Assembly: GCA_947625115.1 (NCBI GenBank)
Contig: CANQND010000011.1
Location: 1-49,189, forward strand
DNA length: 49,189 nucleotides
Direction: 5' to 3'
Source of the DNA: an uncultured Clostridia bacterium
GTDB taxonomy: Bacteria > Bacillota > Clostridia > Christensenellales > CAG-314
Shown: piece after piece, positions 1 through 8,505 of the stretch
How the letters are laid out: every line of letters starts with the position of its first letter
Numbering within the stretch: position 1 is the first letter of the stretch
Made by a program: the position numbers and the translations under genes
The notes under the pieces: generated by a model
What the model saw: the letters and a program-made list of their open reading frames with translations, nothing else
Database searches by the model: none
Told to the model about the DNA's origin: nothing

Positions 1-30
1 ATGAAATCTTTTGCGGAAATATCCGCCCGC

Positions 31-59
31 TTGACTTTCCGTCAGTTTTATGGTATAGT
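31..59 (+). promoter_or_regulatory. Predicted sigma-A-type promoter for the EFR1 gene
   Basis: TTGACT (31-36), 17-bp spacer, TATAGT (54-59); AAGGAG RBS shortly before ATG at 92. Confidence 0.7.
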
Positions 60-91
60 CATAATGTATTTGTGCTTTTAAGGAGAATAGA

Positions 92-838
92 ATGATAGGT
101 ATATTCTATTTCAGTTCGACGGGTAACAGCCTATATATTTCTAAAATAATCCGCGAAAAAATGGGCGGAAAAATCATTTTTATCCCTACATATACGGGGG
201 ACGGTAGCGAGTTTGACAAAATCATTGTCGTATCGCCTATTTATTCCTCTGGTCTGCCTGTTCACGTTTATGATTTTTTGCCTCGCCTTGACAATGAGAG
301 AGAGTTGTTTATTGTCCTCAACTATGGCGGTATGGTCGGCGGCGCGGATTATTTCGTGTATGCGTATTCCCGTCAAAAAGGACTGAACGTGAAAGGCATT
401 TTTGCGTTAAAAATGCCCGAAAATTATACGCTCACATTTACCGTGCCGAAATTTTACTTAAAGCGTGTACTTAATAGTGCCGATAAACGTATTGATAGGG
501 TCATTTCAAAAATCACTTGCGACGAACCTACACTTCCGAGAAAGAAAAAGACAAAAGAAAAGATTTATTACAAGAACAAGGCAAATTGGCATTTGATCGG
601 GGAACGGTTTTCGGTCTCGGAAGATTGTATCGGGTGTGGGAAATGCGTCGGGCTATGCCCTACGCAGAATATTTCTATGGAGAATGGGAAAATCACATTC
701 GGCAATGTTTGCGTCGCGTGCCTCGGTTGCTATCATCGGTGTCCCCAAAAGGCAATCAGGTATCTCCATAAAAAGAAAAAAGATAGATATATCAATCCCC
801 GCATTGACGAAAAGTTGATAGGCAAAAATATTGATTAA
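92..838 (+). CDS. EFR1 family ferredoxin (flavodoxin-like domain plus two 4Fe-4S clusters)
   Basis: N-terminal IFYFSSTGNSLYI flavodoxin motif; C-terminal CIGCGKCVGLCP and CVACLGCYHRCP cluster motifs; good RBS. Confidence 0.85.
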   Translation: MIGIFYFSSTGNSLYISKIIREKMGGKIIFIPTYTGDGSEFDKIIVVSPIYSSGLPVHVYDFLPRLDNERELFIVLNYGGMVGGADYFVYAYSRQKGLNVKGIFALKMPENYTLTFTVPKFYLKRVLNSADKRIDRVISKITCDEPTLPRKKKTKEKIYYKNKANWHLIGERFSVSEDCIGCGKCVGLCPTQNISMENGKITFGNVCVACLGCYHRCPQKAIRYLHKKKKDRYINPRIDEKLIGKNID

Positions 839-854
839 ATAAAGAATAGCAAAA

Positions 855-899
855 AACCGCCGACGGAGCGAAATGCTCTGTCGGCGGTTGCCGTTTTTT
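855..899 (+). terminator. Rho-independent terminator
   Basis: 15-bp stem AACCGCCGACGGAGC/GCTCTGTCGGCGGTT with GAAAT loop, followed by GCCGTTTTTT. Confidence 0.85.
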
Positions 900-1021
900 A
901 GGTTTATGACATTCGGCGCAACCTCTAAAATCGTTTCTACGATTAACATTGAAATTTATATACCGCCTCACCTTGCGGTTTTACTTATTCCCGCGTCTTT
1001 CAACGGGTATCCCTATACACT

Positions 1022-1210
1022 TTAACGGGACTCTTTATTTGGATTTTTATTATTCAGTTGTCTTTGTTGCCGTTCGGCGTGCCATTTGGCAAATTCTTCT
1101 TTCCCTTCCTCGGTGTCGAAGTATTCCCGAATGGCAGGTAGTAATGCTCTTGCAAGGAAATCGATCTCGTAATCGGGGATCCCCGTGGTGTTCTTTTTCC
1201 GTCTGGACAT
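1022..1210 (-). CDS. Small hypothetical protein (62 aa), possibly mobile-element associated
   Basis: MSRRKKNTTGIPDYEIDFLARALLPAIREYFDTEEGKEEFAKWHAERQQRQ has natural protein composition; weak RBS. Confidence 0.5.
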   Translation of the reverse strand: MSRRKKNTTGIPDYEIDFLARALLPAIREYFDTEEGKEEFAKWHAERQQRQLNNKNPNKESR

Positions 1211-1252
1211 TTATCTTTAAGCGTTTTCCTTCTTGTAATCGGTTATTAAGTT

Positions 1253-1480
1253 TTAGAGCAGGGACAGGATGATGACGATTGTCTGCACGAGCAGAAGCGC
1301 GGGGGTAGCCCAAAAGAGAAATTTGCGGAAGCCGCGCTCCGTTCTCAATTCCTCCCGCGTGGACTCCAAAAGTTTCTTGCTCTCCGCGAGTTCCTTTTCC
1401 GCTTCCTCGAATACGGCGACGAGCTACGCTACAAGTTGTTTTTTAATTCGGCAAATACGTGTTTTGATATTTTCTTGCAT
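1253..1480 (-). pseudogene. Decayed small coiled-coil plus TM protein remnant
   Basis: Reverse-strand frame reads LVAVFEEAEKELAESKKLLESTREELRTERGFRKFLFWATPALLLVQTIVIILSLL*; the upstream MQENIKTRICRIKK segment is in another frame across an A7 run, and a TAG lies at 1423-1425. Confidence 0.45.
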
Positions 1481-1562
1481 ACGCAAATGTTTTGTGATAA
1501 AATAATCTCACGGTATACGTTTGTATATCGTTCAAAATGGTATTTTGTATTGGGAGCATTTT

Positions 1563-2408
1563 ATGAGATTGTACAATCCGAACTACAAAAAACACGCCAA
1601 ACGGGATAAGCTATTGACGATAATTGCAAGTTGCTGGTCGGTTTTGGTTGCCGTTGCGGCAATAGGCTTTTTGGTTTACTTGATTATCAATAAGTGGGCG
1701 TGGTACTTTTATCTTGCAGATGGTATCGGCGGATTGATTTTAGCTGGTTTACTGTGGTGGATCTTTCCTACCGCCGAGCGCGAATATATCGACTTTGAAG
1801 ATTTCGATACGCAAAAAAAACAACTACGGCAAAAATTTCCCGACAACAAGGTCATTGTTCGGGCAACGCCCGACATTGTGAGAGGACATACTTTGGGTTG
1901 CTTTGCCCAACGCGGGTTGTTTGGCGGAATTGCCGTGTGCGATTGCGGAGAAGCGTTCGATCCGAAAGACATAACTTTTGATGTTGAGCGAGGCACAGCC
2001 AAGCGTACCTCTACCGAAAGCGGCAATATTTACTATTCGCAATATATAACCTTTACCGTACACTGCAAGTGCAAAAAGTGCGGCAAGGAAAAAACCGAAA
2101 GTTTTGGCAAAGAATTTGAAATCGGCTCCACCGTTTACGAACACGAGATGTTTTCGGACAGAACAACGGTAGTAAATACTTCCGACGACGTTGATTGCGA
2201 AAAATTTATTGCCGAAGTATACGAACAAGACTTAAAACGGTACGTTGCAGATAAAACCGAATACGAAAATTTTTTGGCAAAGAAATTGGACGAACTTAAA
2301 CAAACAAGCAATCGGGACGAAAGCCGCATTGCGGAATTGCGCGCAAAGGGTTGGTACGAAAAGCCCAAGCGCAAGTCGAATAAAGAAACAAGCAAAAAAA
2401 GCGAATAA
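1563..2408 (+). CDS. Hypothetical two-TM membrane protein with zinc-ribbon-like cysteines
   Basis: MRLYNPNYKK start preceded by GGGAG; two hydrophobic segments; CDCGEAF...CKCKKCGKEK. Confidence 0.65.
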   Translation: MRLYNPNYKKHAKRDKLLTIIASCWSVLVAVAAIGFLVYLIINKWAWYFYLADGIGGLILAGLLWWIFPTAEREYIDFEDFDTQKKQLRQKFPDNKVIVRATPDIVRGHTLGCFAQRGLFGGIAVCDCGEAFDPKDITFDVERGTAKRTSTESGNIYYSQYITFTVHCKCKKCGKEKTESFGKEFEIGSTVYEHEMFSDRTTVVNTSDDVDCEKFIAEVYEQDLKRYVADKTEYENFLAKKLDELKQTSNRDESRIAELRAKGWYEKPKRKSNKETSKKSE

Positions 2409-2500
2409 CAACGCATAGCGTTTACGGGAGCATTTCGGAAAGAACTCCACCGCTCCTTTTCATAAAATAATTTTCCCCTCCACAATGCGCGGAAAGGGCA

Positions 2501-2532
2501 AAAAACGAGGCTTACGGTTTGTAAGCCTCGTT
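2501..2532 (-). terminator. Terminator downstream of the deacetylase gene (possibly bidirectional)
   Basis: 12-bp stem AACGAGGCTTAC/GTAAGCCTCGTT; minus-strand reading is followed by a T-run. Confidence 0.8.
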
Positions 2533-2540
2533 AATTTCTC

Positions 2541-2576
2541 TACGTTTTGTAAAGTTACTTTACGTTTTGTAAAGTT
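2541..2576. repeat. Two copies of TACGTTTTGTAAAGTT with 20-bp period
   Basis: Exact 16-mer at 2541-2556 and 2561-2576. Confidence 0.9.
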
Positions 2577-2616
2577 TTGCCGACATATTGCGTCGCAAAA
2601 AGATATGCACATATGC

Positions 2617-3465
2617 TCATATATCGAAGCGTACAGTTTCGCCTGCGGGCAACCGATAGACTTTTTTGTCGCGTTCGACCCAAAGCGTCAAGCAAGACGG
2701 GTTGTACACAAGTTGGTCCTCTACGCCCCACTGCAACGCCCTGTACGCGGCAACGTAGTCGTAAATTTCTCCGTTGGTTGCGTACCACACGTCGTTTCTG
2801 CCGCCAACCTCGTCCAACAGGTCGGTGATCACGTGCCAATTGTTGTTGTCGTCAAATTCGTAGCTGTGTCCCCACACGTAAAACAGATAACTCTCGCGCG
2901 CTTTGCGCTCGTCAAGCGGCGACGAGTGTACAAAACGAGAGGCGATTTCGTGCAAGTTTTTGTCTGTGTGGTGACAGGTCGGGTTCCACCTCAAAAAATC
3001 TGCGGGAAGAGAAAACTCTCCCGTGGATACCGTCGTACGCGCGTAGTGTACGCCAAGCTCGGCAAGCAGTTTGCAAATGCAGTCGTTTGTTGCGCCGTAG
3101 GCATAAGCCATTCCGCACACCAAGCGGTTGTACTTGCTTTCAAGATATTGTCTGTTTGCCACCACTTCCTGCGCAACTTGCACCGACGACACCTTGGTGA
3201 GGTACAGATGTCTGTGTCCGTGCAATGCAATTTCGTGACGGCAATTTGCAAACAAGTCAAACGATTCTTCCTCGCTCATACGATTGTGCGCGCCCCTATC
3301 GGGGAAAACGCCGCTGTTCAAATTGAAAGTACATTTTACGCCGTAGCTATCCAAAATTTTCAACAGACGCTTGTCCGCCACAACTCCGTCGTCGTAGCTC
3401 AAAGTAAACGCCTTGGTGCGTCCCTCGGGAAATCTTAAAAACGTTTCGTGTTGCATATCCAGCAT
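2617..3465 (-). CDS. Polysaccharide deacetylase (NodB-homology) family protein
   Basis: FTLSYDDGVVADKRLLKILDSYGVKCTFNLN and IALHGHRH motifs; AAGGAG RBS. Confidence 0.8.
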   Translation of the reverse strand: MLDMQHETFLRFPEGRTKAFTLSYDDGVVADKRLLKILDSYGVKCTFNLNSGVFPDRGAHNRMSEEESFDLFANCRHEIALHGHRHLYLTKVSSVQVAQEVVANRQYLESKYNRLVCGMAYAYGATNDCICKLLAELGVHYARTTVSTGEFSLPADFLRWNPTCHHTDKNLHEIASRFVHSSPLDERKARESYLFYVWGHSYEFDDNNNWHVITDLLDEVGGRNDVWYATNGEIYDYVAAYRALQWGVEDQLVYNPSCLTLWVERDKKVYRLPAGETVRFDI

Positions 3466-3513
3466 AAGAACTCCTTATCTTATTATTTTACACCAATATT
3501 TCAAAAAAGGGTA

Positions 3514-3542
3514 TGGACAAAATAGATATGTTATGGTACAAT
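3514..3542 (+). promoter_or_regulatory. Predicted promoter for the AraC-family gene
   Basis: TGGACA (3514-3519), 17-bp spacer, TACAAT (3537-3542). Confidence 0.65.
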
Positions 3543-3557
3543 GTGGGCGGAGGTACT

Positions 3558-4307
3558 ATGAACGACGTAGTTTACGTAGGCAAACATCTTCGTACGTACT
3601 CTGTTGCAGAACACTCCCACGACAATTGGGAGTTTGTTTACTGCACGGGCGGCACGGGCGAATTTGTGATTGAGGACAAAACCACGATACATTACAGCTC
3701 GGGAGAGGTTGTCATCTTGCCCCCTCACATCTCCCACACCAACACCAGCGCGAAAGGTTTTACAAACATTCACGTGCGTATAGCCGACGCAACGCTTCCG
3801 TTCAAAAATCCCACTCGCATTGTAGACGACAACGACAAACACGTGTTGGGTGCCTTTGAGGATATTTTTTACTACTTCAACAACAATATGGAAAAACGTC
3901 AGTTGTTGCTGTCGGCGTTGAGCAATCTCATAGTAAACTACGTTATCGCTCTGCAAAACGACAAGCAACTGTCCAAGGCGGTTGAAGAGATAAAAAGCGA
4001 CATTGTGCGCAACTTTCCCGATTGCACCTACGAGTTGGACGAATATCTCAAATCGTTGCCGTTCAGCTACGACTATCTGCGCAAACTTTTCAAAAACGAG
4101 ATGGGCATAACTCCGCACGCGTATCTGACGCATATGCGTATGCAAACGGCGGAAAAATTGCTCAGTTCGTTGGACCACGAGTACAACGTAACGAAAGTGG
4201 CAAGTATGTGCGGTTACGACGAGCCGTTATACTTTTCACGCGTGTTCAAAAAGCATTTCGGTTGCTCGCCGATAAACTATATGAAGCGGCATACCACTAA
4301 CAATTAG
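3558..4307 (+). CDS. AraC family transcriptional regulator (cupin N-terminus, HTH C-terminus)
   Basis: C-terminal VTKVASMCGYDEPLYFSRVFKKHFGCSPINYMK; ATG at 3558 has GGCGGAGG RBS, whereas the ORF-track start at 3513 overlaps the promoter. Confidence 0.88.
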   Translation: MNDVVYVGKHLRTYSVAEHSHDNWEFVYCTGGTGEFVIEDKTTIHYSSGEVVILPPHISHTNTSAKGFTNIHVRIADATLPFKNPTRIVDDNDKHVLGAFEDIFYYFNNNMEKRQLLLSALSNLIVNYVIALQNDKQLSKAVEEIKSDIVRNFPDCTYELDEYLKSLPFSYDYLRKLFKNEMGITPHAYLTHMRMQTAEKLLSSLDHEYNVTKVASMCGYDEPLYFSRVFKKHFGCSPINYMKRHTTNN

Positions 4308-4410
4308 GGCAATTTCCCCCTTCCGGATCGTCGGTCAAGGCGAGGTCGTTCATAAACACTCGCGCCCACTGTTTGGAACCGCCGCCGATATATGCAAGTT
4401 TTATTTTCAT
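4297..4410 (-). pseudogene. Truncated 5' fragment of a GH4-family (NAD-dependent) glycosidase gene
   Basis: Reverse-strand ATG at 4410 gives MKIKLAYIGGGSKQWARVFMNDLALTDDPEGGNCPNC*; GGGSKxWARVFMxDLAL resembles GH4 N-termini; GGAG RBS upstream; overlaps the AraC 3' end. Confidence 0.7.
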
Positions 4411-4451
4411 AACGCGCTCTTCTCCAAAATACACAAATTTTGCTATATACA

Positions 4452-4479
4452 ATTATAACCTATATATCTCGTTTGTCAA
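4452..4479 (-). promoter_or_regulatory. Consensus sigma-A promoter facing the GH4 remnant and the araC 3' end
   Basis: Minus strand TTGACA (4479-4474), 16-bp spacer, TATAAT (4457-4452). Confidence 0.8.
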
Positions 4480-4575
4480 TGCACAAAACGGACACCAAAA
4501 GCCCGCTAAACCAACCGAAACGTGCATTTTTTTTGCCGCATATCCGTTGCAAATTGCTACAAACACTTTTGAAAA

Positions 4576-4600
4576 GCTCTCGGAAAAGTTGTCCGAGAGC
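4576..4600 (-). terminator. Possible terminator of the XRE regulator gene
   Basis: GCTCTCGG/CCGAGAGC stem followed on the minus strand by TTTT. Confidence 0.45.
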
Positions 4601-4657
4601 CGCATTGAAATTTACAAATGAGCCATATTTGCCGACGCGAAAAAACTTAGCCGAACA

Positions 4658-5152
4658 TCACAACGTAACCATCGTGAAAACAATAACTCCGATAACAAAT
4701 AAAAACACAACGACGCGAGAGATAATGTAGGGCAAAAGTATCTTTTTTACGTTGGAATCCTTTTTGTAAGGCTGTCGCGAAAGCATAGCGAACACAATGT
4801 ACAGCACTGCCGCCGCCGAGCCGCCTATGTTGAAGTACGGCTGTTTGAGGAAGTAGGCAAGCAACGTAAATAGCGTTGCGAGGACAAGAAAAACTATCGC
4901 CGCAAGGTACATTGCCCTGTTTTTCTTTTGGTCGAGGGTGCGCTTTGTTTCGACGTCGCCCTCCGAAACAAGATCGTCGATACTGACTTGAAACAGCACC
5001 GAGATAGATTTCAGACTGTCTATCGCGGGGAAACCTTTGCCTGTTTCCCACTTGGATATTGCCGTGCGAGTTACATATAATTTCTCCGCAAGGTCCTCTT
5101 GCGTGAGATTGTTGTCCTTTCGCAGTTGTTTCAATTTTTCGCCGAATGTCAT
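4658..5152 (-). CDS. XRE family transcriptional regulator with C-terminal membrane segments
   Basis: MTFGEKLKQLRKDNNLTQEDLAEKLYVTRTAISKWETGKGFP HTH_3 motif; several hydrophobic helices. Confidence 0.88.
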   Translation of the reverse strand: MTFGEKLKQLRKDNNLTQEDLAEKLYVTRTAISKWETGKGFPAIDSLKSISVLFQVSIDDLVSEGDVETKRTLDQKKNRAMYLAAIVFLVLATLFTLLAYFLKQPYFNIGGSAAAVLYIVFAMLSRQPYKKDSNVKKILLPYIISRVVVFLFVIGVIVFTMVTL

Positions 5153-5460
5153 TTTTTTTCTTTCCTCGCGCTTAGTTCTGCAAACATTATACAGGCTTAC
5201 GCGCCAAATGTCACGACACTATTGTTCACATTTGCCTTTTGAACGGGATTTTTGAAGAGATTTTGCGTAGCAACGGCTCAAACCGACTTTTTTGCCGCAA
5301 GTTTTTTATGCGTTGCCGAGTTTTGCCACAGCAGAAAGGCTCTGTTTTTTACCACTTTTTTTGAACGTAATTTTAGACGAGCGCGGAATTGCGGTGCAGT
5401 GTTACACCACATTTCGCTTTTTTGTAGATGGGGTAGGAAAAAAGTAACGCGTGAGCAATG

Positions 5461-5490
5461 AAAAGGCGCGGTGTTACGCCGCGCCGAGTT
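5461..5490 (-). terminator. Terminator at the end of the protease/opp operon
   Basis: GGCGCGG/CCGCGCC stem with TTTT on the minus strand. Confidence 0.65.
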
Positions 5491-5535
5491 TTACAAAATA
5501 TCAAATTGTTCCAATGCGGTTTGCAAACGCTCTTT

Positions 5536-5793
5536 TCACCGCAAAAACAGGTACAATATTACCGCCGCCAATGCAAACCCTACCAAAATAATGAGCAAAA
5601 TCGGTCCATACACCTGAAACGCCGCGGAAATCATCGCGCGACGCTCTTTGCGAGTAACTTTTACGGCATTTTTGCGCTGTTTGTCGCGTTCTTCAAGATC
5701 CTCGGGAGTTTTGCCCTCCAAACCCGCCATAGAGTAAAGCGTTCTGCCGTCGTCCTCTTTGTAAACCGTTTTGGGTTTAGTTTTCTTGCTCAT
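5536..5793 (-). CDS. Small single-TM protein, last gene of the opp operon
   Basis: 85 aa, basic N-terminus, C-terminal ILLIILVGFALAAVILYLFLR; overlaps the oppF 3' end by 17 nt. Confidence 0.7.
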   Translation of the reverse strand: MSKKTKPKTVYKEDDGRTLYSMAGLEGKTPEDLEERDKQRKNAVKVTRKERRAMISAAFQVYGPILLIILVGFALAAVILYLFLR

Positions 5794-7036
5794 TTTGTTC
5801 GGGCTGTTCCTGTTGCGGCTGTTCCGCCGTTATTTGCTCCTCTTGCATAGTTTCGGGAGGGTCAAACAGGTGACAAGCGACAAAGTGACCGGGAGTTACC
5901 TCTCGCATTTCGGGTGCGATCTCCGTGCAACAATCCATACAATGTTTGCAACGGGTGTGGAATTTGCAACCTTTGGGCGGATTGGCGGGAGAGGGAAGCT
6001 CTCCTTCGAGTTCTTCGGGCTTGGCTTTGCGATGAGGGTTGGGTACGGGTACCGCGCTGAACAACGCTTGCGTGTAGGGGTGACGTGCGTCGGAGCAAAT
6101 ATCCTCCGTTGTACCCTTTTCCACGATGTTGCCCAAGTACATAACGGCGATTGTGTCGCTGATGTACTTAACTACGGAAAGGTCGTGCGAAATGAACATA
6201 TAGGAAATGCCCATTTGCTTTTGCATTTTTTTGAGCAAGTTGATTACCTGCGCCTGAATGGACACGTCCAATGCCGAAACGGGTTCGTCGCAGATAACCA
6301 AATCGGGTTGCACCGCCAACGCGCGGGCAATGCAGATACGCTGACGCTGACCGCCGCTGAACTCGTGCGGATACCTGTCGTAGTAGTGAGGCTGCAAACC
6401 GCAGTGTTTCATTACGTTAAGCACGTAGTTGTGTACCTTATTTTTGGGAACAATATGGTGTACTCTAACCGCTTCGCTGATTATCGCGCCCACCGTCATA
6501 CGGGGAGGCAACGAAGAATAGGGGTCCTGAAACACCAATTGCAACTGCGTACGCAAAGGTTGAAGCTGTTTGCGCTTTAACTTGGCAAGCTCGTACTGTT
6601 TGCCGTGTTCGTCAGTGTAGACGGCGGAACCTTCCGTTATGTCGTAGAGGCGCAATATCGTGCGTCCGAGCGTTGTTTTGCCGCAACCCGATTCGCCGAC
6701 GATACCTATCGTCTTGCCGCGTTCGAGGTCGAAACTTACTCCGTCCACAGCCCTCAGATAGCCTTGCGGCTTGCCGAATATACTTTTGCCGACGGGAAAC
6801 CACTGTTTGAGATCTTTTACGTTCAAAATGTATTTCGGAGCGTCCTCGCCGACGCGCGAAGAGCCAATCAAATCGTATTCGTCTGCCGACTCCGTTTCTT
6901 CCTGTTTGGACTTGCGCGCCTTGACCATCGCGTACACGATATATCCGATAAAGCCGAATTCCGCCGCGATAAGCAAGCCCATTACCACCGCCAACCAAGT
7001 GGCGGCTTGTTGGGACAGTGCAAGTAAGCTAATCAT
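5777..7036 (-). CDS. oppF: Oligopeptide ABC transporter ATP-binding protein (OppF-like) with N-terminal TM segment
   Basis: GESGCGKTT Walker [15 protein letters not shown] signature, [12 protein letters not shown] Walker B, C-terminal Cys-rich oligo_HPY motif. Confidence 0.93.
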   Translation of the reverse strand: MISLLALSQQAATWLAVVMGLLIAAEFGFIGYIVYAMVKARKSKQEETESADEYDLIGSSRVGEDAPKYILNVKDLKQWFPVGKSIFGKPQGYLRAVDGVSFDLERGKTIGIVGESGCGKTTLGRTILRLYDITEGSAVYTDEHGKQYELAKLKRKQLQPLRTQLQLVFQDPYSSLPPRMTVGAIISEAVRVHHIVPKNKVHNYVLNVMKHCGLQPHYYDRYPHEFSGGQRQRICIARALAVQPDLVICDEPVSALDVSIQAQVINLLKKMQKQMGISYMFISHDLSVVKYISDTIAVMYLGNIVEKGTTEDICSDARHPYTQALFSAVPVPNPHRKAKPEELEGELPSPANPPKGCKFHTRCKHCMDCCTEIAPEMREVTPGHFVACHLFDPPETMQEEQITAEQPQQEQPEQNEQEN

Positions 7037-7104
7037 CTATTATCCTCCTAAGTTAGCAAAACCGTTTGTTTGCATTGTTGACCTTTCAAAACAGGCAAAC
7101 GGGG

Positions 7105-8421
7105 CTATTTTTTGTATTTGTGGCAAAACACGCTGTGGGTGGGAGATATTTGTATCTCCTCGGGGTACTCGCCCTCGCAACAAGCGCAACGTTCGCCGCA
7201 ACGATCCTTGAACAGACATTCGTTGGGAATGTTGATAGGGTTAGGCACCACGCCGGGTATGCTGTACAGTTCGGCGTCGATACCCGTTTCAAAGGTGGGC
7301 TTAGCCTTTTGTATACCCTTGGTGTAGGGGTGCAAGGGATTGTCGAAGATTTCAAAAACGGTACCCTTTTCCACAATTTTGCCCGCGTACATAACCACAA
7401 CGTAGTCGCACGTTTCCGCGACGACGCCGAGGTCGTGCGTGATGAGCATAACGGACGCGTGACACTGTTGCTGTACTTCCTTTATCAGGTGAAGTATCTG
7501 ACTTTGAATGGTAACGTCCAACGCCGTGGTGGGTTCGTCCGCTATTATCAATTTGGGGTTGCCCACAAGCGCGATGGCTATCATAACGCGCTGACGCATT
7601 CCGCCCGAAAGTTGGTGAGGATAGTAGTTGACGATCGTTTCGGGCATAGGAATACCCACGCGCGAAAGCATTTCTATCGCCTTTTCGTGAGCTTCCTTTT
7701 TGGTAGCGAGCGGATTGATGAGATACACCACTTCCTCTATCTGATAACCCACGGTAAACACGGGGTTGAGGCTGGTCATCGGTTCCTGAAAGATCATCGA
7801 GATATCCTTGCCGCGAATACGGTACATATCGTCAGTAGGCATCTTGGCAATATCGTAGGTGACTTCCTGCATTTCGTAGAGAGGTATGCCGTCCTCCGAG
7901 CGCGCCTGCAACGGAACTTGCACGGGGTTGCCGTCTTTTCCCAAAACGGGCTTGCCCTTTTTGTTGAGTTTGTCGGTGGTTACGGTGTTGCCCTCTTCGT
8001 CCTTTACGTAAATCGGTATACGCTTGCCCTTGCCGTCCAACACAAAGTCGCGCGTGGCAAAGCGGATTTCGCCGTCCGTCACCTGTCCCTGCGGAGCTTG
8101 CACAAGTTGCATAATGGACAAGCTCGTAACGCTTTTGCCGCAACCCGATTCGCCCACCAAACCCACAATGGAGTTTTTCGGTACAGAGAAAGATACTCCG
8201 TTTACCGCCTTGGATACGCCGCTGTCGGTAAAGAAATAGGTGTGAAGATTTTCCACTTCGAGAATGTTGTTTTCGTCTTTGAGTTGAGTCGTGAAGTACT
8301 CGGGCGAAACTTTTTTGCGTTTTGCCTTTTCGTACTTCTTCATTGCGGCAAGGTTACTGCGTTGAATTGCCCTGCTCTCTTTCAAACTCAAAAAATCGGA
8401 ATTTTTGTTTTTCGTTTTCAC
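7105..8421 (-). CDS. oppD: Oligopeptide ABC transporter ATP-binding protein (OppD-like) with insertion
   Basis: GESGCGKS Walker A, LSGGMRQRVMIAIAL, LIIADEPTTALD, C-terminal Cys-rich oligo_HPY motif. Confidence 0.93.
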   Translation of the reverse strand: MKTKNKNSDFLSLKESRAIQRSNLAAMKKYEKAKRKKVSPEYFTTQLKDENNILEVENLHTYFFTDSGVSKAVNGVSFSVPKNSIVGLVGESGCGKSVTSLSIMQLVQAPQGQVTDGEIRFATRDFVLDGKGKRIPIYVKDEEGNTVTTDKLNKKGKPVLGKDGNPVQVPLQARSEDGIPLYEMQEVTYDIAKMPTDDMYRIRGKDISMIFQEPMTSLNPVFTVGYQIEEVVYLINPLATKKEAHEKAIEMLSRVGIPMPETIVNYYPHQLSGGMRQRVMIAIALVGNPKLIIADEPTTALDVTIQSQILHLIKEVQQQCHASVMLITHDLGVVAETCDYVVVMYAGKIVEKGTVFEIFDNPLHPYTKGIQKAKPTFETGIDAELYSIPGVVPNPINIPNECLFKDRCGERCACCEGEYPEEIQISPTHSVFCHKYKK

Positions 8422-8439
8422 TGTGTTACCTTTTGTTCA

Positions 8440-8474
8440 TATGCGCATTTGCACATATGCGCTACTGCGCATAT
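8440..8474. repeat. Palindromic element in the oppC-oppD gap with mutually exclusive pairing arms
   Basis: ATATGCGC (8455-8462) TACT GCGCATAT (8467-8474) perfect 8-bp stem, plus a third related arm ATATGCGCA at 8440-8448. Confidence 0.6.
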
Positions 8475-8505
8475 CGGCACAAAATGCAAAATGGGGTCAA
8501 AATTT

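Noticed and set aside
1-81. 26-aa ORF MKSFAEISARLTFRQFYGIVIMYLCF at the left edge
   Set aside because: Contains the EFR1 promoter; no evidence it is translated.
3513-3557. ORF-track start of the AraC regulator at 3513
   Set aside because: It falls on the predicted promoter -35 element; ATG 3558 has a strong RBS.
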